A stretch of 64,000 nucleotides of DNA from Pseudo-nitzschia pungens (lineage: Eukaryota > Bacillariophyta > Bacillariophyceae > Bacillariales > Bacillariaceae), in the NCBI GenBank assembly GCA_037355855.1, contig CM074761.1, positions 4,607,346-4,671,345 on the forward strand. The letters are read 5' to 3'. Of this stretch, positions 1 to 8,499 are shown piece after piece. Position 1 is the first letter of the stretch. Each line of letters begins with the position of its first letter. Below the pieces are notes generated by a model. It had not been told where the DNA came from, made no database searches, and was given only the letters and a program-made list of their open reading frames with translations. Position numbers and translations under genes: made by a program.

Positions 1-563
1 AGCAACAAAAGAGGGGGCACAGCAATATTCAAATATAAGCCTGGATAATGATGACCCAAGCAAGACATAAGATCTTCGCAGTTGCGTACGAGTACGATTA
101 TTCACTACGTACAATACCTACCGTTACAGTGGAGACATCGGAGGGATAATTATCTCGTGCCGATCCGAACACCGGTATAAGGTGCGTACAAGAATGAACG
201 GTATTTTGTAAGGGAAGTCTCGTGTACGTACCGTATGATACTCGTACCAGTAACGGGATCACAGTCAGTAACCTTACTGCTTAGAAGCATTTTTCGTAAC
301 GGACATCTGTGGTCAGAGTACGTATGGACGTACTGGCGCGTACTGGCAGGTTGCTTCTGGTACTTAGTCTACCTAGTGTTTCGGAAGGCGCGTCAAACGA
401 GACTCGTGACTTACTCCGTTCTTCATACCTGTAAGAGTGCCTCATCGAGAGAGGAGTGAGTCTGTTGATTTTGAGAGTGATCGACCAATTCCAAGCAACT
501 GCATGGCCCACCGAATGGCAAAATTTCAGAATCTGTTCTTGCCTATCCACAGGGTGAAGATCG
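1..563. other. Intergenic, left edge
   Basis: No supported gene. Short open frames here on both strands have no recognisable domain or biased composition. The stretch carries several GTAC and ACCGGT words like other intergenic parts of the window. It probably holds the promoter of the p24 gene that follows. Confidence 0.5.
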
Positions 564-1571
564 GTGACACTGCATTCCAACATGAGTGGCTTAGGTATTG
601 TGGCGAGTCGCGGGACGAAGCAGCAGCGGTCAATGATGTCCAATTTTCCACGAGTCTTTCTGCCAGTAGTGCTCGCATTGCTGCTTGTGACCTTTTCCGA
701 GTTTCGCGTTGTGGATGCCTCGTACGCCATAAGCATCGATCCCAGCAGCGAAGAGTGCTACATTTTCATGACACCCAAAAATGTCAATAGCTTTTCCACG
801 TTCTCGTGAGTCACGAACCTCTGTTAGTTGATTGATTGATTCATTGCGATGCGACGCAATGCGATGCGATGCGATGCGAAGCGATCCGTGTAGTCACTGC
901 ATTTGTCAGTCGGACATGCACACAAACGACACGGGTCTTTAGTGCCGCAGCGCAATCTTCGATGAATGATTCGGCCGACGACGATTATCACTTCGACAAC
1001 AATGCATGCCTATTCTCACGGTGTTTTTGCGTGTTCGCCAACACTTGTTCGTTTCGTTAGCGGATCCTTTGAGATTCTGCACGACGACGTCGACTCGTAC
1101 GAATTGTCTGTAAAGGTTGTCAATCAAGACACCGGTGAAATGATGCACGAGGTCCCTTCCGGAACCCAGGAGGGAGACTTTGAATTGAAAGATTTGAAGC
1201 CGAATTCGAAGTATTCCATATGCTTTCAAAACAACGCGGGAGAGGACGACGGAGACAACGAATTCGACCTTGGATTCAATCTGCGATTTCACAACCCCCC
1301 CAGGGCCATGGAAGACGGGGAAAGCGGACCGGATGAAGAGCGGGCCAGCACACTGATCGAGAAAGCTGCCGAAATCCACGAGAACTGGGACACTCTGCAG
1401 GACCACTTTGAATTTTTGAGGAATCGAGAGGGTATTCATTTCGGAATGAACAATGAAATCATGAGTCGTTTGGCGTGGTGGACATATGTGGAAGCGCTTT
1501 TGGTGATTGGTATGGCGGTGGGTCAAGTCATGTATTGGAAAAAGTTTTTCGAGAAAAGGCGATACCTGTAA
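564..1571 (+). CDS. p24/emp24/gp25L (TMED) family cargo receptor
   Basis: Type I membrane protein of the early secretory pathway. The p24 family helps sort cargo into COPII/COPI vesicles between ER and Golgi. Two exons: 564–805 and 1061–1571, joined by a GTGAGT…TTAG intron in phase 2, which restores the family sequence STFS-GSFEIL. The start at 564 gives a 24-residue leader; the ATG at 633 or 636 would put the hydrophobic signal peptide (VFLPVVLALLLV) right at the N-terminus and is the better biological start. The GOLD domain follows (CYIFMTP… to LGFNLRFHN), then a coiled-coil stretch (ERASTLIEKAAEIHEN…LRNREG), a single membrane helix (YVEALLVIGMAVGQVMYW) and the cytosolic tail KKFFEKRRYL. 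The tail's FF followed by basic residues resembles p24-beta (TMED2) tails. Family assignment is firm; the subfamily is inference. Confidence 0.9.
846..885 (+). repeat. Imperfect GCGAT pentanucleotide tandem repeat in the p24 intron
   Basis: About eight units of GCGAT, with variants GCGAC, GCAAT and GCGAA, lie inside the p24 intron (806–1060). It looks like a simple microsatellite and no function is implied. Confidence 0.8.
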
Positions 1572-2485
1572 TGTGCTTTTGCGACCGAGGCAGATTGCAA
1601 AAATGCTAGTCATTGGTATCGATTGTCGTGCGGGAAACAACACAGTCTAATTTTATGTTACTTCGTACACGTACGTGTAATAGATTCAACATTGAATATC
1701 GAACTATTTGTTTCAACAAACGAGGGAGACACCAACTGCAGCTGCGTTCCCTTCACATCAAATGCTTTCCGAATTACCCCTTCTTCAGTGGGAATGGTCT
1801 TGAATGTTTTTCATTCGCACCAAATAAAGGAGAACATGCTTAAGCTTCGTGTTTCGCGAAATTTCAATCTGCACATGTCTTTAATCAAAATAGAACTGTG
1901 GAATGCGGGAATGATCCATCGTCTAACGACCTGGTTTGCGCTCATGTCGCTGGTAGCAAAATTCACTCCCATTGAAACACAGGACACTCCTCCAGTCACC
2001 AGTGAGTTTGTAACGCAACGAATTCTGTCGTCGAAACCAATCTAGGATTTCAGGTTGGGGTAAAGGATCGAAGTCTAGCCCCACCTGTTATCACAGCTGA
2101 AGTGCAGATAATTTTCATTGCGCTCTCGAGAAGTTTCTTCAAAAATGCTCTGAGAGTAGAATAGTTTGTGGGAACACGAGCTGTGTTGTAGACAGGCACC
2201 ATTCTATCATCCCAAGTTTAACATACCGTGCTGATGGTCACATGCGGAAGATAATTCCACTTCGAACAACAACTTCATGGCAGAAATTTCAAATATCGTT
2301 CCGTTGACGATGTCAGGGCGAAAGAGAGTTTTTCTTCCATCTTACGACCTTGCCGAAAGCGTCAAACCTCTACCGTCGAAGCCATCCATCGTCGATAGTA
2401 AGTCAAAAGATAAAGAATGCATGAAGGACGGTCGTGATCGGTCAATCAAATTTGGACAAAAGTATTCAACATGGATCAAACAAAG
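1572..2485. other. Intergenic between the p24 gene and tRNA-Leu
   Basis: No gene is supported. Open frames at 1623–2045 and 2277–2552 (+) show no domain, and the latter runs into the tRNA on the other strand. The stretch includes the 3' flank of the p24 gene and the downstream flank of the minus-strand tRNA, with an AAAA at 2458–2461 that reads as a Pol III T4 terminator on the minus strand. Confidence 0.5.
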
Positions 2486-2571
2486 TGCAACCGACGGGGT
2501 TCGAACCCGCGAGACCATTGACAGTCAGCGCATCTTAAGTGCGCCCCCTTAGACCACTCGGGCACAGTTGC
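2486..2571 (-). tRNA. tRNA-Leu (anticodon TAA)
   Basis: An 86-nt class II tRNA folds on the minus strand. The acceptor stem pairs GCAACTG (2565–2571) with CGGTTGC (2487–2493), with discriminator A at 2486. The T arm has the TTCGAAC loop, the D arm is CCCGAGTGGTCTAAGGG, and the anticodon stem GCGCA/TGCGC carries the loop CTTAAGA, so the anticodon TAA is encoded by + strand 2535–2537. A variable arm of about 17 nt, typical of tRNA-Leu, is present. There is no intron. A T4 tract about 25 nt downstream would end Pol III transcription. Confidence 0.95.
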
Positions 2572-3014
2572 CACGTTTTTCCGCCCACCTGTCAACTTTT
2601 GACATACAAATAAAGATCATATTCTTTCATAATATTACTGTGTGGTGGAAAATAGATCATTGATGTTTGCTAGTTGTACCGGTAATTACCGGTAATACAG
2701 TCAAGTAAGATCTTACGAGTACACGTACATCATGTTACGTGTAATGAATCATCCATCTCGATCACTACACAATGGTGCGGCACTTCTCCTCGTCGAATCA
2801 ATCATCCCTTAAAAAAAGAAAATTTAGACCGTTCGGACACCATCATCCAGGGCTTGAGTTTCATCGATCATCTTCAATCTCAAAAAATAATGAATGAATG
2901 ATCACCATCTTCTCAAAATGAATAATGATTGATCATTGATGCGCTGATCGTTATTTGCTGCAGTGGTCTTTCGACAATTCTATCAACTTCGATGTTGAGT
3001 ATTCCCAAGTCGTC
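2572..3014. other. Intergenic upstream of the plastid-type membrane protein
   Basis: AT-rich DNA with repeated TGAATGAATGATCA-like words around 2880–2945. No gene is seen. It probably contains promoters for the tRNA (minus) and for the plastid-type protein (plus). Confidence 0.5.
2677..2695. repeat. Tandem TACCGGTAAT palindromic words
   Basis: Two copies of the palindromic word TACCGGTA sit head to tail, separated by AT. The same word and ACGTACGT recur in many intergenic gaps of this window. Function unknown. Confidence 0.7.
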
Positions 3015-3914
3015 ATGACATTTCATATCCTGGTGCTCCTTTTTTTCTCGGCAAAAGCTGTGTTTGGTTTGAGAACGAGTGCGTTTCATACAATGCGCAG
3101 GACGGTGCAACACAGTAATTCCATACACTCGCTCAATATGGCTTTGGTTCCGCTGCCAGTGGAAGATGTCGAGGACTTGTTAGTAGTTGGCAGTCCCTCT
3201 GGGCTTCAGTACGCCACATACTGGGGTAGGACCAAGCGCGAGACGTACAATAGACTCCTAGAATCTACAATGGTTGCTGCCATTGGATGTTTCTTTTCCT
3301 ACTTTGTGAGCTTTGTGGTCGGAAGCTTTGTTGCGACGATTTTTGGGTCCCTATTCGCCTTCTGGGCAGTTCTTTCGCCCGATTTCAAGGCGAGGCAAAG
3401 AAACTGGGAATTCCTGGGAGGCAGAGCACTGGTAGATCCTTGGATGATGGACGACGGAAATGGTGCATTCGACAGAGATAATGCAGGGCTGTATGGATCC
3501 ATGTTGTTAGGAAGAATCGATGATGCATGTGTTGTAGAAAACAATGCCGCCGTTGAAGAATATGATCTGGATGAATTTCAGGACTACAAGAACGAGGAGG
3601 ACGAGCTAGAAGAAATCACAGGGTTCCCTTACTTGATTCGATTACGAATTAGTGACAACGAAGGAAGGGAATTGCAAATACATTCACGGCTGAGCGAGGA
3701 ATATTTGGGGATCCAAAAGGGCATGCCCGTAGCTGGTATTTTACTAAGTACTTCCCAGTCCTTTTCATCCTTGTCAGCCATGTCTGATATCTACGTTCCT
3801 GACGTAGGTTGTTTCGTCGGTGATTACCCCTACTTAAATCGACCAGGGATGGAAGACTTATTTTCATCCGACGACGATCTTTGGGAGACACTGCAGTCAC
3901 AAAGTAGATGGTGA
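3015..3914 (+). CDS. Predicted plastid-targeted membrane protein, function unknown
   Basis: The open frame begins at 2955, but the ATG at 3015 gives a clean signal peptide (MTFHILVLLFFSAKAVFG) followed by LRTSAFHTM. That fits the diatom bipartite plastid presequence, although the ASAFAP motif is only approximated by TSAFHT. The mature part of about 280 aa has an Arg/Lys-rich stretch (YWGRTKRETYNRLLEST), then a long hydrophobic segment that could make two membrane helices (VAAIGCFFSYFVSFVVGSF and VATIFGSLFAFWAVLS). A soluble acidic domain follows. The part just after the membrane segment (FKARQRNWEFLGG) looks like a conserved loop. I do not recognise the family with certainty. The single exon ends with a TGA about 50 bp before the convergent glycosyltransferase gene. 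Confidence 0.7.
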   Translation: MTFHILVLLFFSAKAVFGLRTSAFHTMRRTVQHSNSIHSLNMALVPLPVEDVEDLLVVGSPSGLQYATYWGRTKRETYNRLLESTMVAAIGCFFSYFVSFVVGSFVATIFGSLFAFWAVLSPDFKARQRNWEFLGGRALVDPWMMDDGNGAFDRDNAGLYGSMLLGRIDDACVVENNAAVEEYDLDEFQDYKNEEDELEEITGFPYLIRLRISDNEGRELQIHSRLSEEYLGIQKGMPVAGILLSTSQSFSSLSAMSDIYVPDVGCFVGDYPYLNRPGMEDLFSSDDDLWETLQSQSRW

Positions 3915-3960
3915 TGCCAGCATGATGTATACTCCGTGGTTGATCAAACGCCCGTGTTTT

Positions 3961-6900
3961 TCACCCACTCAACAATCCTTGATCAGGAAGCTCGACTTTT
4001 CCCGCCATTATTGTTTTCAGCTGCATCTCTCCATTCATGAGATGATCGGGAAGATGTTGATACGTTGGACTCAGATCACCGCTAGCCATGAATGTAACGT
4101 CGGCGACACAACCATCAACTCCTGAAACTTTTTTCTGTAAATAGTTTTCAAGTGTGGTGTTGGCATTCGGGTCATTGTACCCAGCTTGGATTCCACCCCA
4201 AACGACGCAGCCTGTTGTAGTGTTAACAGTACTGTGTTCGTAAGTGAAGTCTAAGAACCGGTGAATACGTTCTGGTGGAGAGAAAGCATAGACAGACATT
4301 GAATGAATCATCAAATCCCCCAATCTCCTCCTGTAGATCATACCCTGTCTATCGACAACTTTTAGAAACCGCTGAACTTCATCGCTCTGGAAAAAGGCAA
4401 GCTTGGCGACGAAAAAATTGTTGTAAATCCCACACATGTTCAAATCGATGTCCCGAATCGGCGAAGGTGAGCCTTTCGTTCTCCTCCAGATCTTCCACAT
4501 TCGTTTGGTCACCTGCATCTCGTACGAACAAAGCCGAAATCCATAGTTGTAGTCATGGGCTTTCATAAAATCGAAAACGTCATAATCGATGGGAGACCGC
4601 AAGAACGAATCCTCATCAAAGCGCATAACATACTCGTACGAACATCCACTGGACTCTCCGTAGTCTTGAAAAAATCGCCATATGTCGATTGCATACCAGT
4701 GCATCATTTGTCGATAACCTTCCGAGAAAAGAGGGTAAGCATACCACTCATCAGGATTGTCTCGACTGTGCCAACTTGGACGCTGCCAGTAGGACGTGTT
4801 GTAGAGATCTACGAAGGAAAGAGCTTCTCGGAAATTCGAACCGAATTTCTGTTCAATCAGATCCATATCATTCTTGGTAAAATCGGCAGTGTGAAAGATG
4901 ATGACATCTGTATTATTCTGGTGATTGTTCAGAGAAAGATAGTTGGAATTCATAAGTTCCAAAGACTCCAGAAGAACACCAAAGCTGTTTCTGTCGTAAC
5001 TCGAGTGACTTTTTTGTCCCAAGTACACAATTGCGTTTCTCTTGCATTTGCGATTCTCACTGCCGTGGATAATCTTTACATTTTTTGCTGCGTTGGTTTT
5101 CTGAAAGTTGGACTTCTTCCTTGGATTCGCTGTTGTAAATGCCTCACCACCAGATCTTCGAAAAACTCGTTCGACCAAGGAGTAGAATTGCATGGGACTC
5201 AATCGATCTGGATCTTCCAAGTTCACACTCTGCTGATGAAGATTCATATTGAGGTAAATAGCGGCTTCAGAGATTGCACTATTACCATGCAACAAAAACT
5301 GACACTTCGACATGGCGAGAACATCAACGAGAGCTTCCGAGTTCACGCGGTGATGTTTTTCGAGCATGTGGGGTGGCAATTTCCAAGAAGATCTCACAAC
5401 AAATGAGCCTTGAGTCCGGATCATTTCTCGAATTTCAGGTGGAAAATGCTGTATGACGTATTCCAAAGAGCGTTGTGAATCAGAGGCGATGTAAATTGCT
5501 TTCCCCCCAGCCCGAGCAAATGCAACAAGGTAGTCGCGAAACTTATTTGGCGGAAACTTTTCGCGGTGGACTCCTTCCTTATCAACATTCCGCAAGTGAA
5601 CGGCAAGACAGGGCAACGAAGTGGATTCCACGGGGTTTACCTCCTGAGCTCGATCAGCAATAAACGGCTGGAATTCAAAGTACTTTTTAACGACCTCACT
5701 GGCCTTTACTCGCATTGGTTTCATCCATGATTTCAGAGCCAAATGGTTAGGGTTCCACAAGTCGTTTGGAATATCGTCGTATTGCCAGGCTTTGCTCGAA
5801 AAAGGACTAAACGAGTTTAAGCTCTGCACCATACTGCTGTTCATCGTAATAATTGGTTTGCCTTCACAAAAGTTGTCTCCTGGCACGAACGCTGACACTG
5901 GGTGAAAGTAGCTGGTCCATATCCCGTTACCTCGGACCGTAATCACCTTACTTTGATGATTGTTCTCGTCGGTTTCGATTGGAGGACCCGGGTACACGAC
6001 AGAATCGTTATGCACGCTCTTAGATAGTCTGATTGACACTGTGTCAGGAACTTTGTCAATGACCGAAACGTCTTCACCATGTACGTCGTCGTCGTAGATT
6101 AGCTTCGCTTCATTGCTCAAATGAATCCATGGCATAAGGTGGTTTCTTTCAGCGTACAGAAGCTGGTTTAAAATCGATGTGAAGAAAGCCGAGCCGGTAC
6201 CATCATACAAGCCGACGTGTGAAATATGAAGAATTGCTCTGACAGAGTCACAAGATTTGACATTCTTTGGCGACTGTTGCAGATGATTTGATTGTGGTAT
6301 CCACCAATCTACCGATTCTTTTTCTTTTGCGATCTCACTGGCGTCTTCACCACTAAGGACCCTTCCGACCAAGTTTTGAAATTCATCTGTGTTCATATGT
6401 TGCGGATCTTCCAAATTGACGGATGTGTAATGCAAATCTATATTGATCCAGATGCTAGATTCTGTCACTGCGCTAAGCCCATGAATGATGAATTGACATT
6501 TTGCCAGGGCTAAAATCTCAACTAGAATTTCTGTGTTGGTTCGATGATGCGAACCAATGTCGAAGACTGCCTGAAGGTCATTTGAACGAACAATGTTGTC
6601 CCCCATTGACCGCACAATTCTCAAAACATTCCTGGGCCACTTTTGTTTGATGTGTTCGACGACTGTTTCAGAGTCGGTCGCGAGGTATACCCATCTCCCT
6701 CCTGCAGCCAAGAAAGACTCAACATAAGGAAGGAATTCATCAGTCTCAATAACCCTTCTGCCGGCAGCCTTATCCGAGTGACGGATGTGAAGCCCTAGAC
6801 ACGAATTTTCGATCGAACAGTTGGGATTTACGCCTTCTCCCTGTTCCTCAATATGGGGCAAAAACCGGATATAACGCTTTAAGACATCATGCGCTGATTG

Positions 6901-7776
6901 TCGTTGAGGGGCTAACCAATCATTGAGGGGTATGTGTGGCTTAGTAATATAGTCTGGTAAGTAATCATATCTCCAGCATCTTGGCGCGCCAGAAAAGCCA
7001 TGAACTCCTGGGGTCACGAGATATAGATCCATCGTGATCAAAGGTTTATTTTCACACGATTTATCTCCGGGGGCAAAGTCGGAGATGGGTTCAAAGTAAT
7101 TGTTCCAGACTCCATCGCCATCGAAATGATAATGATGACGCGTGAGATCTTTTTCATCACCAATCGGAGGCCCAGGAACCGCATCCCTTCGATGTCCCTT
7201 AGGTCTTCGCACGTATGAAATCGACATTCCACGTTGCATGGTAAAGTCAACACCGGTGTTGTTTCCATGGACGACAGGGTCGAAGACTATGTGACTGACA
7301 TTGTTGAAATGAACCCACGGCTTGAAATTGTATTTTTCCGCCCACATAATTTGACCAATAACAAATTGAAAGAAAATCGTCCCAGCCGCACCACCGATGT
7401 CACCCTTTTCAATGTGGTATATGCCTTCGTACCCGTCGCAGGCGTGATTTGTAGGAGTATGCTCATAGTCATGATTATTTTGGCTTTTTTGGTGTTGAGG
7501 TAGGTAGAAATATTCATCTGCATTCGACCAATCAATCAGTGCCATCGGCACTCTAGACTGATAATTGTGCCATATCATTCGTGTAGAAACAAAGAAAACA
7601 AGAACATAGAATATTCTTGGTAGCAACACTCGACGACGATATAATCTAGAACTCTTCCGCAAATCATTTTTCACCGTTTTCGCGAGATCGTCGATCGGGT
7701 TCAACGAATTCGAAGGATGCGCTTGTGTTTGAGCTCGCTTTTTCTTTTTGGACTTGAGATTTCTATGGAACAACAT
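3961..7776 (-). CDS. Triple-domain type II membrane glycosyltransferase: two FUT8-like units plus a GT15 (KRE2/MNT1-like) unit
   Basis: An uninterrupted 1,271-aa frame. Residues 1–50 are basic and cytosolic; about 53–69 form a single signal-anchor helix (RIFYVLVFFVSTRMIW), so the rest faces the Golgi or ER lumen. Residues ~112–475 and ~508–872 are two diverged copies of one fucosyltransferase-like fold. Each has a GDP-fucose-type motif H-x-R-x-x-D-K (HIRHSDK 330–336, HLRNVDK 727–733), a V/I-Y-L/I-A-T/S-D-S strand (363–369, 761–767) and an H-R-x-N-S/T-E helix, as in alpha-1,6-fucosyltransferases (GT23). Residues ~912–1270 match the glycolipid/O-linked alpha-1,2-mannosyltransferase family GT15: YWQRPSWH, EGYRQMMHW, then YVMRFDEDSFLRSPIDYDVF with an acidic DED metal-binding candidate, and YGFRLCSYE. 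The two copies differ throughout, so the duplication is old. Predicted role: building or capping glycans on secreted proteins or cell-wall mannan. Donor and acceptor specificity are inference. Confidence 0.85.
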   Translation of the reverse strand: MLFHRNLKSKKKKRAQTQAHPSNSLNPIDDLAKTVKNDLRKSSRLYRRRVLLPRIFYVLVFFVSTRMIWHNYQSRVPMALIDWSNADEYFYLPQHQKSQNNHDYEHTPTNHACDGYEGIYHIEKGDIGGAAGTIFFQFVIGQIMWAEKYNFKPWVHFNNVSHIVFDPVVHGNNTGVDFTMQRGMSISYVRRPKGHRRDAVPGPPIGDEKDLTRHHYHFDGDGVWNNYFEPISDFAPGDKSCENKPLITMDLYLVTPGVHGFSGAPRCWRYDYLPDYITKPHIPLNDWLAPQRQSAHDVLKRYIRFLPHIEEQGEGVNPNCSIENSCLGLHIRHSDKAAGRRVIETDEFLPYVESFLAAGGRWVYLATDSETVVEHIKQKWPRNVLRIVRSMGDNIVRSNDLQAVFDIGSHHRTNTEILVEILALAKCQFIIHGLSAVTESSIWINIDLHYTSVNLEDPQHMNTDEFQNLVGRVLSGEDASEIAKEKESVDWWIPQSNHLQQSPKNVKSCDSVRAILHISHVGLYDGTGSAFFTSILNQLLYAERNHLMPWIHLSNEAKLIYDDDVHGEDVSVIDKVPDTVSIRLSKSVHNDSVVYPGPPIETDENNHQSKVITVRGNGIWTSYFHPVSAFVPGDNFCEGKPIITMNSSMVQSLNSFSPFSSKAWQYDDIPNDLWNPNHLALKSWMKPMRVKASEVVKKYFEFQPFIADRAQEVNPVESTSLPCLAVHLRNVDKEGVHREKFPPNKFRDYLVAFARAGGKAIYIASDSQRSLEYVIQHFPPEIREMIRTQGSFVVRSSWKLPPHMLEKHHRVNSEALVDVLAMSKCQFLLHGNSAISEAAIYLNMNLHQQSVNLEDPDRLSPMQFYSLVERVFRRSGGEAFTTANPRKKSNFQKTNAAKNVKIIHGSENRKCKRNAIVYLGQKSHSSYDRNSFGVLLESLELMNSNYLSLNNHQNNTDVIIFHTADFTKNDMDLIEQKFGSNFREALSFVDLYNTSYWQRPSWHSRDNPDEWYAYPLFSEGYRQMMHWYAIDIWRFFQDYGESSGCSYEYVMRFDEDSFLRSPIDYDVFDFMKAHDYNYGFRLCSYEMQVTKRMWKIWRRTKGSPSPIRDIDLNMCGIYNNFFVAKLAFFQSDEVQRFLKVVDRQGMIYRRRLGDLMIHSMSVYAFSPPERIHRFLDFTYEHSTVNTTTGCVVWGGIQAGYNDPNANTTLENYLQKKVSGVDGCVADVTFMASGDLSPTYQHLPDHLMNGEMQLKTIMAGKVELPDQGLLSG

Positions 7777-8499
7777 GCTATTGGTGTGCCAATGAGCATC
7801 GGAAGGAATGCATTTGTCTGTCTTCGCAATACTTTATTCGGTGCTGTGTATGGTATTCTGTTGATCGTAGTCGCAGTGCTGGAATCCTGCGGAAGCGTTA
7901 TGACCACTTGTCTTCCATTGGATTGACGACTCGGTAGTGACGAACTCAAAATACGATCACTGATCGTGGATCATGATGTCTCACCAAGTACACAACTAGA
8001 CGACAATGTATTCATTTCGGACATGAAGTTTACGGTGAATTGAAATACCGATGCACGATTCTCAGGTCTTCTCGTAACCGTCAAACGTACCGTTGATGGA
8101 AACAGGGCATAATGAAGAAAGTTCTTCTATGACTTCCTCTCACCACTTCCTTTGGATGGAATAGTTCATCGTTCGACGCACGTACGTACCGGTACTTGTA
8201 TCAGGATGAGTAAGCCTTACCGTAAACCTTACCGTCATTAGAGCAGAAATTCTCTGCAGCTAACCCATTAGACCACCCAGATCAAATGGTGGGGCTATCA
8301 ACTAATCAAGGGAATGTTTAGGTTTGATTCACATTTCTCTAGCTACAAACCATTAAGAAACAGGTAAACATCCCAGCTTCAGAGGCTACTACTAGTACTA
8401 CTCATCATTTCCCAAACAATACATGGCGCACTGCTTCTTCTTGTTGCCCGAAAGTCACCATTATTTTTTGAGATTGATATTCTCCGCTAGAGCTCTAGG
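7777..8499. other. Divergent intergenic region
   Basis: Lies between two divergent genes and should hold both promoters. It contains ACGTACGTACCGGTAC at about 8179–8194. A weak tRNA D-arm-like sequence lies near 8250–8290 but has no partner T arm. No coding region is supported. Confidence 0.5.

Noticed and set aside
1623..2045. 140-codon plus-strand frame after the p24 gene
   Set aside because: No domain, no compositional bias, no start context; probably chance or 3' flank.
2277..2552. 91-codon plus frame overlapping tRNA-Leu
   Set aside because: Its C-terminal third is the antisense of the tRNA.
8240..8295. tRNA-like sequence on the minus strand (TGGTCTAATGGGTTAG, like a D arm/A box)
   Set aside because: There is no T arm or B box (GGTTCGA) downstream, and the following hairpin has too short a loop for an anticodon arm.
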